Source of the DNA: a virus
IMG/VR virus record: IMGVR_UViG_3300047562_000521
Coordinates: 1-23,929 of that record
Strand: one strand, 5' to 3'
Length of the DNA stretch: 23,929 bases
Shown here: piece after piece, positions 1-12,400 of the stretch
How positions within the stretch are numbered: the stretch's first letter is position 1
How the letters are laid out: every line of letters starts with the position of its first letter
The notes under the pieces: generated by a model
The model's database searches: none
What the model saw: the letters and a program-made list of their open reading frames with translations, nothing else
What the model was told of the DNA's origin: nothing
Program-made: the position numbers and the translations under genes

Positions 1-427
1 TAATGTCACTATATGTTGCTCCGCTAATATGTCTAACTTCCATTTTATTTCTTACAGGATCGTTATTCTGAATAGCGTTTTGATCAATAACTTTTGAATA
101 AGTTTGATTATATAAACTTGAGTTTGTACCAACAGTATTTGGTGTTAGATATGTAATAAGTCCAGTAGGATCAACTGTAGTACCGCCACTACCGAAAACC
201 ATTTGATAAATTGTACCTTGACCCTGATTTGATAAACTGTTAACCATTGCAATACTCATATTTTCATAATGAATAGCATTGCGCTTGTCCTGGAACACTT
301 CACCTGTTTCAGGATCATAAATTTTAATATGCCCTTCGAAATGGAACCCTCCGGTTTCATTTGCGACAGGCTTTTTATTTTCTGTATTTTCGTTACTGTT
401 TGGCATATCTTTCTCTTCGGTTTTCAT
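1..427 (-). CDS. Conserved marine T4-like phage virion protein, N-terminal part (cut by window edge)
   Basis: About 142 codons are visible and the frame stays open to base 1, so the C-terminus is missing. The first ~25 residues are polar (Asn, Glu and Lys rich). A beta-rich domain follows, with FEGHIKIYDPETGEVF, then DKRNAIHYENMS, then FGSGGTTVDPTGLITYL and LYNQTYSKVID. I recognise this pattern from proteins in the baseplate clusters of marine T4-like phages but cannot give it a T4 gene number; it does not resemble T4 gp8. The longest ORF starts at 427, seven bases after the stop of the giant gene, but no ribosome binding site precedes that ATG. Met8 (ATG at 406) has GAGAAA five to six bases upstream and suits a transcript starting from the late-type promoter at 432-439. 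I therefore favour 406 as the true start and give 427 as the outer limit. Gene reality is well supported; the function is not known. Confidence 0.75.
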   Translation of the reverse strand, partial: MKTEEKDMPNSNENTENKKPVANETGGFHFEGHIKIYDPETGEVFQDKRNAIHYENMSIAMVNSLSNQGQGTIYQMVFGSGGTTVDPTGLITYLTPNTVGTNSSLYNQTYSKVIDQNAIQNNDPVRNKMEVRHISGATYSDI

Positions 428-431
428 AGTG

Positions 432-439
432 TATTTATT
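432..439 (-). promoter_or_regulatory. T4-late-type promoter (AATAAATA) before the partial gene
   Basis: The minus strand reads AATAAATA, one mismatch from the T4 late promoter element TATAAATA and a form reported in marine T4-like phages. The octamer contains the TAA stop of the giant gene (437-435). Its end lies 4 nt from the ATG at 427 and 25 nt from the ATG at 406. A T4-type late transcript starts about 6 nt downstream of the element, which would fall at or inside the first ATG. The match is seen; promoter function is inferred. The same octamer also occurs before the first gene of the cluster (23888-23895). Confidence 0.5.
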
Positions 440-3400
440 CAGGTAAACGGGTACTCTTCGCAGCAATGAACTTAGTTATTGCACTTTCATTTTCAAGCAA
501 AGTAACGCCACTAGTAGCGGTTGCGGCGCCTCTATCGTACCAAGTTTGACCTAATTTCCTAATAATTCTAATTCTTGTTCCTGCAGGTAATGCACTTGTC
601 AATCTAATATATGGATCAGTACCATTAACTGCAAATTCTGCTGGAATTTCTCTATCAGCACCCGGACTATTTGCAGATAAAGTTTCGTCAAATACAGTTA
701 AAGATGTCTTTCTTAGACGTTTTCCGCCTGCAAATACTTCAACAGTATCACATCTTCTGTACTCGCTTGGTATAGATCCAGCATACCAAGTTCCTGTGGT
801 TGACTGAGGAGGCACAAAATCTAGTGGTCCTATTAGTAAACTACTACCGTCACTCACAAAATCTGTTCTTTCTTGACTGTCGTTATATGGTAATGCTTCC
901 GGAGCACCGACATCAATCACTAAACTTCCTGAAATATGTGTTTCAGCAATGGCTGTTCCAAAACTTCCACGTCTTAATTGTGTTAAAACGTTTCCGGTCT
1001 TGACCATATATTCAATTCTTTCATTATTAATTAGTACAATACCAGGAATGTTCCTAGATCGAATTGGTTCTGCTAATAACGACCCGTCAGTAACTGTAAT
1101 TGATGTGTCATAATACATTAAATTTTTAGCCAATTTAACATCAACATTTGCTGAGTATCTATTATAACGATATACGTTAAGCATATCTTTATTAATTTCA
1201 AATGCACTAGGCAATCTATAAAGCTCTTTACCAAAAGAAGTAATTGTTATTTCATCTGCATCTGAAGATTCAACATTTAATTTAACAACACCTCGAGGTA
1301 ATTGTACTTCATAATCAACATCTTGTTTTAGTCTCTGACCATTTTTATAAACCCATACATAACTTGTTGATAATGGCACAAACGGTAATTCATAAACAAC
1401 TTTGCCGCCTTTTACTCTATCACTTACTATAGATAATGATGGATACTCGCCAAACCAAGTTATATAAATTTTGTCTCCAGATGTTAAAGGCACTGTAGGA
1501 TTAATCACTACATTATCTCCAACAACCGCATATTGAGAACGAAGATCATTTTCGATCTTTATAACATCACCGACTGATATAGAACTTGCATTAATTGTAA
1601 GTTCTTTTGTTGTACCATTGTAAACATAATCTTGAATAAATGTTTGCAGGTTACCGTTTAGATAAACTCGAATATTATTTGTTAGAATAGCACCTGATGC
1701 TTCTGCAGGATCTAAACCTAATGTAAAGTTTAAGTTAGTTCCGTCATACACATCATAAATTGTATCAACTCCGATTAATTTCACATCATTAACTTCAACA
1801 ATTATTGATGACATTGCACTTTCTCTAGTTAACTGAACAAAGTTATCTAAATCAATATTTCTTGTGCTACCATCATATTCAACTTCTTGTCTGTTAATTC
1901 TAACAATTGGAACATCAGTACTATCAACATCAGTAGAAGCAGCAAACGTAAGTATTTTTATAACATCGTTTCTTGCAGGTGTTGTTCCAAATTGCACAAG
2001 TGTTCTATCTGGGGTATCAACTACTCCTGTACTATTGATAAATCCTACATCCTCTCTAACACCATTAAGTGTTACATAAATTGAGGATGTATTAGTAAAC
2101 GAAGCGTTAGTTAAAAATAAATTAGTATCACCGTCAGCAATAAATTCCTGGTAGTCTAAAATTTGTACGCCGCCGATACCAACTGAAAGAATTTCAATAA
2201 ATTGTCCTAGAGGAGGAGCAGAATTAAATTCAATTGAATTGTCGTTGACATTGACAACATAATTTATTGGTTCTACTTTTTGTCCGTCAACATATATAAT
2301 CACAGAATTGTTTTCAACAATGTTTTGTCCAACACCGTAAAGCAATGTAGTTCCATCTGAATACAATACTTTAGATTGAATTGGTGCTGCGCCTGTGCCT
2401 GTTGTTTGATATACTTTAATACTTAAACTATCAAGAACTTGTCCTGGAATATTTTCTTCTGTTGCGGGAACCTGATCAGGAGATACAAATTTGCCGCCTT
2501 CAATAACAATTTCTTCAGCAGTTATTCCTGTCGCTGTAGCATATGCTCCATCAATTTGAGATAAACTTCCGCCGGTAATTGCAGTGTCAACTAGATTAGG
2601 ATCTGTAATTGTAACTGATCCGTCACTTTCTACAGGACGGAATATTAGTATATCACCGGTATTTGTTGAAATATATCTTCCAATCTCAATGGTGTTAGTA
2701 GATCCATCGCCTACGAATGTTGGCATTTGTGCGTGTGGATTAGTTTGGTTAGAACTATCCCAAGCATCTGTATAATTTGGATCATCAATTCTAATAGTTC
2801 TAGGAAGAGGTCGGCCTTCACTGTATTGTAACTGATCAATAGTTGGTAATTCCTCTGTACCTTCTCTTCGTAAGTAAATTGTAATAATTTGTCCGTCGGT
2901 AGGAACATATGGTAATGCAACTACTTGTGTACTACCGTCGCACACAACATAGTAATCTGCTGCTGCTTCGACACTATCCCAACTGTCAGTAAACCAAGGA
3001 AGTGCGTCCCAACCACCTGTAACATCAAATGTTGTGCCTTGTACTTGGACTCCGCCAAAGTCAATACCAGTCATTAACTGATCTAAATCAGTGCCTTTCA
3101 TTCCTGATGATGGTGCATAATATTTTCTAATTCTATTAACACTATCTAAAATTTCATCATTCTTCTCGTATGTTATCTTAATAACATCTCCGGCATCTGG
3201 CGCTTGAACAAATGTAATTTTACCTTTTAACTGTTCAAATCCGTCTGTTGATCGTTTGTACAGACTAACTGAATATTCGTTGTTTAATACCAATTGTCCG
3301 TTTCGAATAATTTGTATTTTAGATTTGTCAACGGTTGAAGGATAATTTAATTCAAATACAGCAGATGTACCTGTTGCTGTAAATGTTTGTTCATAACTAT

Positions 3401-6400
3401 AAAGGGCATACAATCCTTCTTTAGTAATTCTATCAAATTTCATTTTAAGATTAAATGATCTTGATTTAGAACTTCCTAAAATTGGAACTGCTTTGGCTTT
3501 ATTGGTATTACTACCATTACCGCCTACAAGTGTAACTGTTGGAGTTTTTGTATACCCAGAACCTGGATCAGTTACTAGAACTCCACTGACCTTACCGTTA
3601 GAAATATATGCTTTTGCTTTTGCTCCAGTACCGTCTCCAATAATAGCGACTACAGGCGGTGAAGTGTATCCCGAGCCTGTTGCTGAAACAACTATATCAG
3701 TTATACTGTATCCTTTGTTATCTAACCAATATTTGTAAGGATATGATTGGATTAGTTCATTGTTTTCAGACACAGTTGTAATTCTTCCTTCAATCTCAGA
3801 ATATGCTGGTGGTAGATCAAAGTCTGTTACTGATGTATCTGAAACATCGACTTTGTTATACTTACTAACGTATTCTCTAACTGTTGTCCTATAAGGTTTA
3901 ACTTCGTTAATATAATCTAAGAAATATGTTAATCCATCACTCTTATAATTAACACGTTGTCTTAATTCTCCAACATCGTGAGTTGCATTTAAGAAACTTG
4001 TTTTAAACGCCCAATCAACATATGTTTGTTCTGTAAACACATATCTAATACACGTAAAGAACAGTTTGTTCCATTCAACTGCGTAATCTCCTACAAAGAT
4101 ATCTTCTTTAACTGCTTTTAAAATATTTCTTAATTCATTAGCAACTTCTTTATCATATAGTCCAGCGTCAAAACTATCAACAATGTCATAACCAATACCA
4201 CTAGTGTTTGTGTCATATAAAAGATCACTAAATTGTATTGTACCATTTTTTCTACCTACGAGTTCATAGTTTTCTAATAGAGTGTTTCCTGAATCATCAA
4301 TTTTCTTGAACACTGCCCATCCACCTGAACCATATTCTTTGATTTGAATTATGTCTCCAACCTGAACAGAAATTGCAGGTTCTTGGTAAACACTATTAAT
4401 CTCTTTAACAATTCTATCTGAAGAACTGTATCCTTCTTTCCACCAATCTACTTTGCTCCAGTATCTAGTGGTATTAAATGCTTGAGAACGACTGCGATAG
4501 AAACTCTTACGCTGATCGTCCCAAGCGTAAATGCTCCAATTATTGTTCGCTGTTGAATCTGTTTCTACTAAAACTGAAAACTCTCTAATCTTAGCAATAA
4601 CATAACTATATTTTCTTCCTGAATTAACAATATTAATTCTTGACACACGACCTTGTGTGTCTAATACTGCAACTGCTTCTGCTCCAATTCCGTCACCTTC
4701 AAACTCAATCGGAGGAGGAATTTTATAACCAAAACCTGGATTGATTACATCTATAGAATTAATCTCTCCGTCAATAATATTTGCTCGAATTTCTGCTTTT
4801 CTAACTCTAATAGTACCAACAGTTTCTAAATCAATATAATTTGTAACAGCAGTATCATATAATTTTAAAATTTCAGAAGGTTGTTCGTCAATTTGATTTA
4901 ATGTTGTGTAATCAATTATATCTGCAAATGCCTGTTTGCGAAGTACAGTATTAATATTGTTAATAACAATCTTTAATATGTTTCTCTTATTGACAAACAT
5001 ACTTTGTCTTGGTCTATAATTAATTCCATATTTTTGTTTAGTTGGTAGATTTGTATCAGGAATTCTATTACCCTGAACGTCATAACCAATTAAACTATCA
5101 ATCCATTTGTTCTCTAACTGTGAAGGAGGTAAACTATCTGAAACACCTTCAGTGATTAATTTATATTCATTATGAATTGCATTTTTCGATTTCTTATCAT
5201 TAAAGTATTCTGCATTTAAAATTGCATAATCAGAATTTACTAATGATTTGTAATTATAGAACAATGTTTTATTGCTATCAATAAATGCAGCATAAACTGT
5301 TCCTACAGAACCCGGATCTGAAATTAAAGAAGAAACACTACTTGCACTTAACGATCTACCAACTACTCCGTCAGGAGCAATTAATTTATTTCTTACCCAG
5401 AAATAATATAAAGTTTCAGTAGGCAATCCTGTGTTTGTGTTTAGTAATACTTTTTCTGAATAAACATTGTCTTCAGGATATAGAGGTTGACCGGATATTC
5501 CTGCTTGTAATCCTTCGTTAGTATCTGCTACAGCAGCCCACTCACTTGGACGGAATTTACTTTCGACCCATTCATAAATGTCAATAGTAGAACCCTCTGC
5601 TAGTTTACCCCAGTTTGCAGTTCGATATGCAATGTCTCCCTGCTCGTAATCAATCCATTTGGCTGTAGAAATATTCCACCATAATTTTCCAACATTCTTT
5701 GTAGTCCAAGCAATACTAGGATCAACAATAGTTGTACCGTCATCAAGTCCTTCAGTATACACAGCAGGATCATACGGAACCTTAAATGAAAGTTCACGTT
5801 CTGCTGAAGCAAGAATTTTCATTTTTGCAGGATCAATAATTTCAACATCTTGTAACTTAGTGTCTGTATCAACATCGTATAATGCTAAACGTTTTAGTTG
5901 TTCAATATCTACTGTTGCTGGTTGTGATCCTAATACAGTTAACGGTTTTTCAGTTGATGACTTCTTAAACATTCTTGCCATACCAACTTTTGGACCTTCA
6001 AATGCTAGTTCAATTCCGTGATCTGCTGGAGCAATATAGTCTGGCGAACCAACAACAATTACATCTGAAGTACAAGAAATACTATGACCAAAAGATTCAT
6101 TCAACGAAAGATTTGCTTCTAATTTTTCTGCAAGGAAATACTGTGTTGACTTTCTTTCAAACACGTATACTGATCCAGCAAATCCTGAATAACTCTTGAA
6201 CGTTGTTTTTCCATCATCAAATCCTGTTTCACCGCTGTCAAATACCGCAGGTAAAACAAACGGACTGTTATTTGCACCAACAGCAATTAATTCTGAATTA
6301 GGACTAATGCATACATCTTGTCCAAAGTACTCATTCGGGAATCTATCGTAACTTTGTAATTTTTGTTTTATTCTATAATGTTTGTATGTACTATCAGTAT

Positions 6401-9400
6401 CATATTCAAATACATAAGCAGTTCCTTGATTCTGGAAGTTAATGTCTGCCTTAGGACTTGAAACAACTAATACACTACCACTATAATCTAGAGCCAGTGC
6501 GTGACCAAAACGATCTCCTGTTGCAATATCCTGCGTTCCAATATCACTGTAATCAGTTAAACTGTCTGCTGTTACAGTTTGAATAAGTTCATAATAGCCA
6601 GCATTGGCTCTTCGGTATATGTAAACTTTTCCTGAAATATCAGCAGTACTATCTCCGTGGTCTACCCAAGGATATCCCGAAGAAGGAACTTGATTATAAC
6701 TTCTTATAGTACTTCCATCAGCAACAGGATCTGCTCCGATGTTTGCTAATATATGATATCTATCTTCCCACTTGACTACATCACCTTGAATGTATTCATA
6801 ATCTGGTTTCCAAATGCCTTTGTAATTAGGAAAATACTGTCCATCTGCTTCTGGTGCACCTACGGCTAATACTGAACCGTCATAGTTCATAGACAACGTT
6901 GTACCAAATTCAAATCCTTCCATTACAATTTCAGCAACTTGATCTGGTGTTAGTAATCCTGCATATAGAGATGAACCGTCATCATCTAGTGCAATACTTT
7001 GAGGTAACGAAGCACTTGTTGAAACTCTATCAAGTTGGATCCAGGCTTCGGAATCTATACTAATTGTACTTCCATCACCATAAGTATCTGTTACTGCTTT
7101 CCATAATTTTCCATCATAGAAAACTATCGAATTAACTGGATAGAATTTACTAGGATCATTGTCGTAAGGCCCTTTATAATTTTCATTCTCATCTAACTGC
7201 CAACCGTCACTAACAGTATAGGTGTAAAGATATACTCGGCCTTTTCCAAATAAACTGCCTGGCGCAGATACTGCCATATGATATTGATCACCATTTTTAG
7301 CAATTTGTATTTTATGACCAAATCTTTCATCATATGCCGGACGAGGGCTAATAAAATTGTATCTCAAATTCCACTGATTCGCTGCCCATTCATACAAGGT
7401 GATCATACCTTGATATGTAAACCCACTATCTGTACCAGAAGAACTAGCACTTATATTTCTAACATATTCCCAATCATCCGAATAAACGTTAATTGTACTT
7501 CCGTCTCCTACAACAGCAACTTTTGCCTTCCATAATTTTCCATCGTGTAGTACAATATCATTAGGGGCATATGTTGCAGTTGGATCGAAACTTCCTTGAT
7601 AGTAACTAGTAACTCCACTAGCGATCGGCGAACCTACTGCTAACCATTTACTGTCGGGACTTATTGCAATTTCATCTCCAAATGTTCCAACTGTTGCATC
7701 AACAAAATCACTATTAGGTTCGAGAATTTGTCTTAATCCAAGTCCTGCTGATGTTTCAACATATGATATAACGTATCCATTATCAGGCAACCCAACAAGT
7801 GTTTGTTTTAAAATATCACTATAAACAACTTTTTGTCCGGCTCTACTTGGATCCTGTAATCCGTAAGTTGTAATTTCTTTAGCAGAATAAGATTTATTTT
7901 TTTCTACAACTTCCCATTTATCTGTTCCGTTGTTGTCAATCCATAACTTTGATCCGTTTTGTAAAAGAGCTAGATGCTCAGGTGTAATTGATTCGTAGTC
8001 ACTGAATCTTGCCTCAGCAAATACAAATGGATATGAAAGTTGTGATTCGACAAATTCAACATTAGTCGGTCTTTCAGTCACTGTAACCACAAGACTAAAT
8101 GAGTCAGCACTTGTAATTTTCCATACACCATCAATCTTTGTATCAATACCTTTTAAACCGATATAATCATCTACTTCAAGATTATGACGTTTTGTAAATC
8201 CGATAGTAACAGACAAGTTATCAACTGTGACTGTGCTGATTGGTAAATCGTAAGCAATGTTTGTTCTTAGTACTGTCCAAGAAGGACCATTAAATGTTAC
8301 CCAGATATGATCATTATCAATCAATGATGTAACCGCAATACTAGTGAGTTGCTCTTTTGTTTTTATAATATAATCTGTTTGGCCTAATTTAACATAACCA
8401 GCAGTTTTAAAAGGTGCTGATTCATAATTTGTAGGATGAATGTTATTAGTATAAGGCACTGGAGCATAAACAAAGTCTGATTTATTAACTCTGTAATATC
8501 TATCAATAAATGTACCTTTTTCTTCTGTAATAATAACTGGCTGAGGATTAATTGTAAACTTATCGGTTTGAAGTTTTAATTCGATATTTTTAGATTGTGC
8601 TGTTCCTCCAAGTGTACCTACTTTGAACGCCCACTCTTCATCTAATTCTACACTTGCTGAACCAGATCCACTTAGTTTATTAAACAGTTTTGTAACTGCA
8701 TTGTTACTACCTTTCTCTCTGATAAATCCTTGGTATAACTGAAATTGTGTAACAGGATCTTCGGCTAATGATTCAAGATAATCACGCTTCTGATAACCAA
8801 CAGTGTGTCTTGCAAGATCTCGTTGGCTCTGTCCTAATCCTTCAGATGCTACATCAAAATAATCTTCAATTTGATTAATTCTATAATCGTAGTTTGCAAT
8901 TAATTGTTTTTCAGGTGTACTGTCAAGAATTGTCCAATCTTCATCGTCGAAAAGTTCTCCACTTGTATGATTATATCTGCTTGTATAATTTCCTGACCTA
9001 TAAGCAATAATATCACCTAGTTTATAGTTTGTGAATGGAGACCAAGTTGCTATTTGAACATTATCAAATAAGAAGCCCGGAGATGTGTAATCTCCATCCC
9101 AGTCTACTGTACGGAATCCTTGAACTTTAATTCTTTCTTGTCTATATCCTGTCGACTTATCAAAGATAATATCATTAAACACCGTTCTGTCATCAAACAA
9201 TGCTACGTGTTCTTTTAGAACATAATTTAATTTTAAATAATATATTCCTTTAGTAGTGTCGACTGTGGTAATGACAAATTTTTGAAAATCTCTCGATACG
9301 TCAATATTCTTAGGATCAATTGGTTGTCCATCACCAGTTAATACATTATAATCATAGAAACTGTTTAGAATATTATCTGCAACACCAACAGGAATTTCAA

Positions 9401-12400
9401 TTTGTAATTTTTCTGCGCCTGGACTTAAAGTAATTAATGATCCAACTGCCCAGTTATGTCTTGTCCAGAACATAAATTCTTTACAACTTGTGGTCCAGTC
9501 TTGAACTACTTGATTTCGATTATCATAATTGTTAAAAACAAACCCATTGGCTTTTAAAAATTCTTGATAGCCTAATAAGAAATCAACAACTCCCTGAATA
9601 CTATTAAATTCATCACCGTAACTTAAACGTCTGATAACAGTAGTGTTAAAATTGCGTCTGCGCTGTGCTACCGCTGCTCCTTCTAGCGGAAGTTCTGCTA
9701 GTTTTTGCCAATTGTTTTTATCAAACTCGTTTGTTCCGGTATGAGTTTTATTTGCTCTCCAATAATCATTTCTATATTCAACAATTGATCCATTATTGTA
9801 TGTTTTATTTTCTTCCCACACAACGAAAGATGCACTAACACCCCCTACAGAAATTGTTGGATCTTTCTGATTAGGGATTGGTGGATAATAATTAAAGTAA
9901 GGATTAATATCATCATATCCATTAACTACAAACCCTGTTGTTGTTTTTTCTAAAATAACACCACTATAAGTTAACGAAGAAATTGGAGAACTAACATTAA
10001 AGATAATATTATAATTCTCTGGAGGAATGAATGTGCTAGAACTAGTAGAATTTGGATTTTTACTATCTAACAAATATTTTTGTTGATCTTTATCAACAAA
10101 ACCACTTAAACGATTTGATAGTCTAACATTAAGATTAGACAACATATCCTGTGCTTCACTAACCGGTTTGCCTTTAGATTTAGCATATGCAGCAACATAA
10201 AAACTTAAACCGCTTTTTAATTTTTGACCTGCAATCGGAAGTTCAAGATCAGAAATAGTTAAAAATGTTTTAGTTTCATTATCGACAATTTGATCTAAAA
10301 TATTTGAAACAGTTTTAGATCTATCAAAGTTTGCAATAACGAATTCAAAGGGTTTTACTAAACACAGTGCCATTACAAATGCAAACGGATATTCAGAACT
10401 GCTTCTCCAAGCATACTCAACAGGTCCTATGTCGCCTAATCTAAAACTTCCTTTGTTATTAATTAATGTAAAGTTCTGTGCCAAGCCACTTGTTAACGGA
10501 TCAATAAGTTCTCCGTCCGCATTAACTGGAATGTGACTCATAATACTCGATCTAGCATAACGAGGATAAGTTCCTGCTCTCTCGCCGTGCCTAATTATAC
10601 CATCTCTAATATCTTCCCAGAGAATCAAGTTGCCACTAGTATAAGGTGCCGGACCGTATTCGCTTTCCCACCAATCTGGCTGTTCACTAAATCCTAAACA
10701 TTCCCAAGGACAACGATGTGGTCTATCTGTATCATAAAAATATTTGTACACACCTCTCCAATATCCAAGTAAATTCTCAGAGTTTGTTGGATCAGTCATA
10801 TTAGAATATGTGTAGGTGAAAGGATTTTCACTATCAAAAAATGAGTTGACAGTATAACCCAAGTTAGTATTTGCTACCCATTTTAAAAATTCCTGAGATA
10901 TAATATCTGTTAGGTCTTTTTGATTGTAATTTGCATTTTCGTAATAACCACCAACAATATCATCAATATCGGAAACTTGTGGATTATATTCTTGTTTGAT
11001 ATTGTTGTAAATTCTATATTCTAGTTCTAATAAAAGGTCATCACGGAAATCGCCATAAGCAATAGTAATACTTCCGTCGTGTCCTTGAATTACTTCCTGT
11101 GGTTCAGTATACGTGTCATCAACAAATTTCATAGGTGTATACTTTTTGTATAGACCCATTGAAGTAGGAGTAGGCGGAATATGTGAGAATGCTGTTGATA
11201 CATATTCTCTAATCTGTATTTGATCGTTTTCAACAAGATCAATTTTTAATATTATAAAACCAAATGTTGAATTGAATTCGTAATCTCTTCCGTGTAGTAA
11301 TTGCAGATTATTTTTGTAAACATATACTGCACGTCTGCTTAATGTATCAAGTCCAAACGGTTGTGAAAGACTGAAAGTTTTAATACCAGTGTCTTCAACA
11401 ACATAATCAATAGATGTATATGCGCCTGCGCCGATCATATCAGAATCAGCAAAAGGACTATCAATAGTTTTTGTTCTTGTTAGTTCTGTAATAATATCGT
11501 CAACAAAATCTGCATTGATATTCTGAAAATCTATTTCAGCGGCTTTCTTAATAAAGTTATCTTTAAAAACAGAATATGATTTTTTAGAAAATTGTAAAGA
11601 CTTAACAAGATTAATTTCTTTATCATTTAATAAAGCAATTGAAGCAGCAGCAATACCGCTATGCTTTAAAAATCTTTTAGCGTGTACTTGATAATCTGAA
11701 ATGTCTCTTAGATTGCTAACACCCGGTAGTGAACCACTAAAATCAGAATTAAATTCTAAAGCGGTTGAAACGTGATCAATTGCTTGACCTAACGTAAACT
11801 CTTTAACAGGTTCATTCAAAGGATTTTTTTCTAATCCAACTGGAATTTCATAATAGCCATTATCGGGTTCGACATCATCTACTACTTTGATAACAACTAC
11901 GTCTTTTTCATTAAATGTCTTATCAAATACAAAAACTGATCCTTGTAAAGTATAAGTTAAATCTGTTTTTACTCCATTAACATAAAAAACTATTTTTAAA
12001 TTACTAGTTGTCTTAGACCAATCAATAGTTTTAAAATCAATTAAATTTGTAGTTTCTGTTACAACTACGGAATCAATAATAGGTTGCAAGAAATCGTAAG
12101 AAGTTTTTATCCACCCGTTGTCATAGGAATCATTTATTTTAATAAATCCTTTGCTAACATTAACATTAATTGTATCCTGCTGAAGTGTGTATTGAAATGA
12201 ATCTGAATCTAGATGCCAATTAAAAAGTATATCTCCAACATTATCGATATTGAGATAAGATAACTGAAATCCTAGTTCAGCATCTACTCTACCTGATCCT
12301 TCTTTATAACTTAATATTTTTGTTCCTAAGAAAGTTGTTACTGGATATGTTTCTTCATCGGAAAAACTTACGCCATTAGAATCAAATACATCAAACAACG

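Larger units (their letters stand above)
5955..7690 (-). other. FG-GAP-type beta-propeller region in the giant protein
   Basis: Residues ~2166-2745 contain at least six recurring blades. Each opens with F-G-[HDQT] and an alternating strand, and continues to a V-x-[AV]-[GS]-[AS]-P turn: FGDEIAISPDSKWLAVGSP (~2168), FGHKIQIAKN (~2290), FGTTLSMNYDGSVLAVGAP (~2428), FGHALALDYSGSVLVVSSP (~2560), FGQDVCISPNSELIAVGA (~2623) and FGHSISCTSDVIVVGSP (~2699). Each blade ends in a G-x-[VA]-Y-[VIL]-[FY] strand (GRVYLYTY, GKVYIYRR, GTAYVFEY, GSVYVFER). SLPQSIALDDDGSSLYAGLL near 2395 may be a seventh, degenerate blade. This is the FG-GAP/integrin-alpha-like pattern. In this family propellers usually bind partners or ligands. 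Three carbohydrate-binding-like modules are inserted between strands. Confidence 0.6.

Noticed and set aside
1-427. The partial gene as T4 gp8
   Set aside because: Its N-terminus does not resemble T4 gp8 as I remember it. Position alone is not enough for the name.
5659-6021. Plus-strand 120-codon open frame inside the giant gene
   Set aside because: It is antisense to a clear coding region with conserved domain patterns, shows no recognisable domain, and runs against the direction of every other gene.
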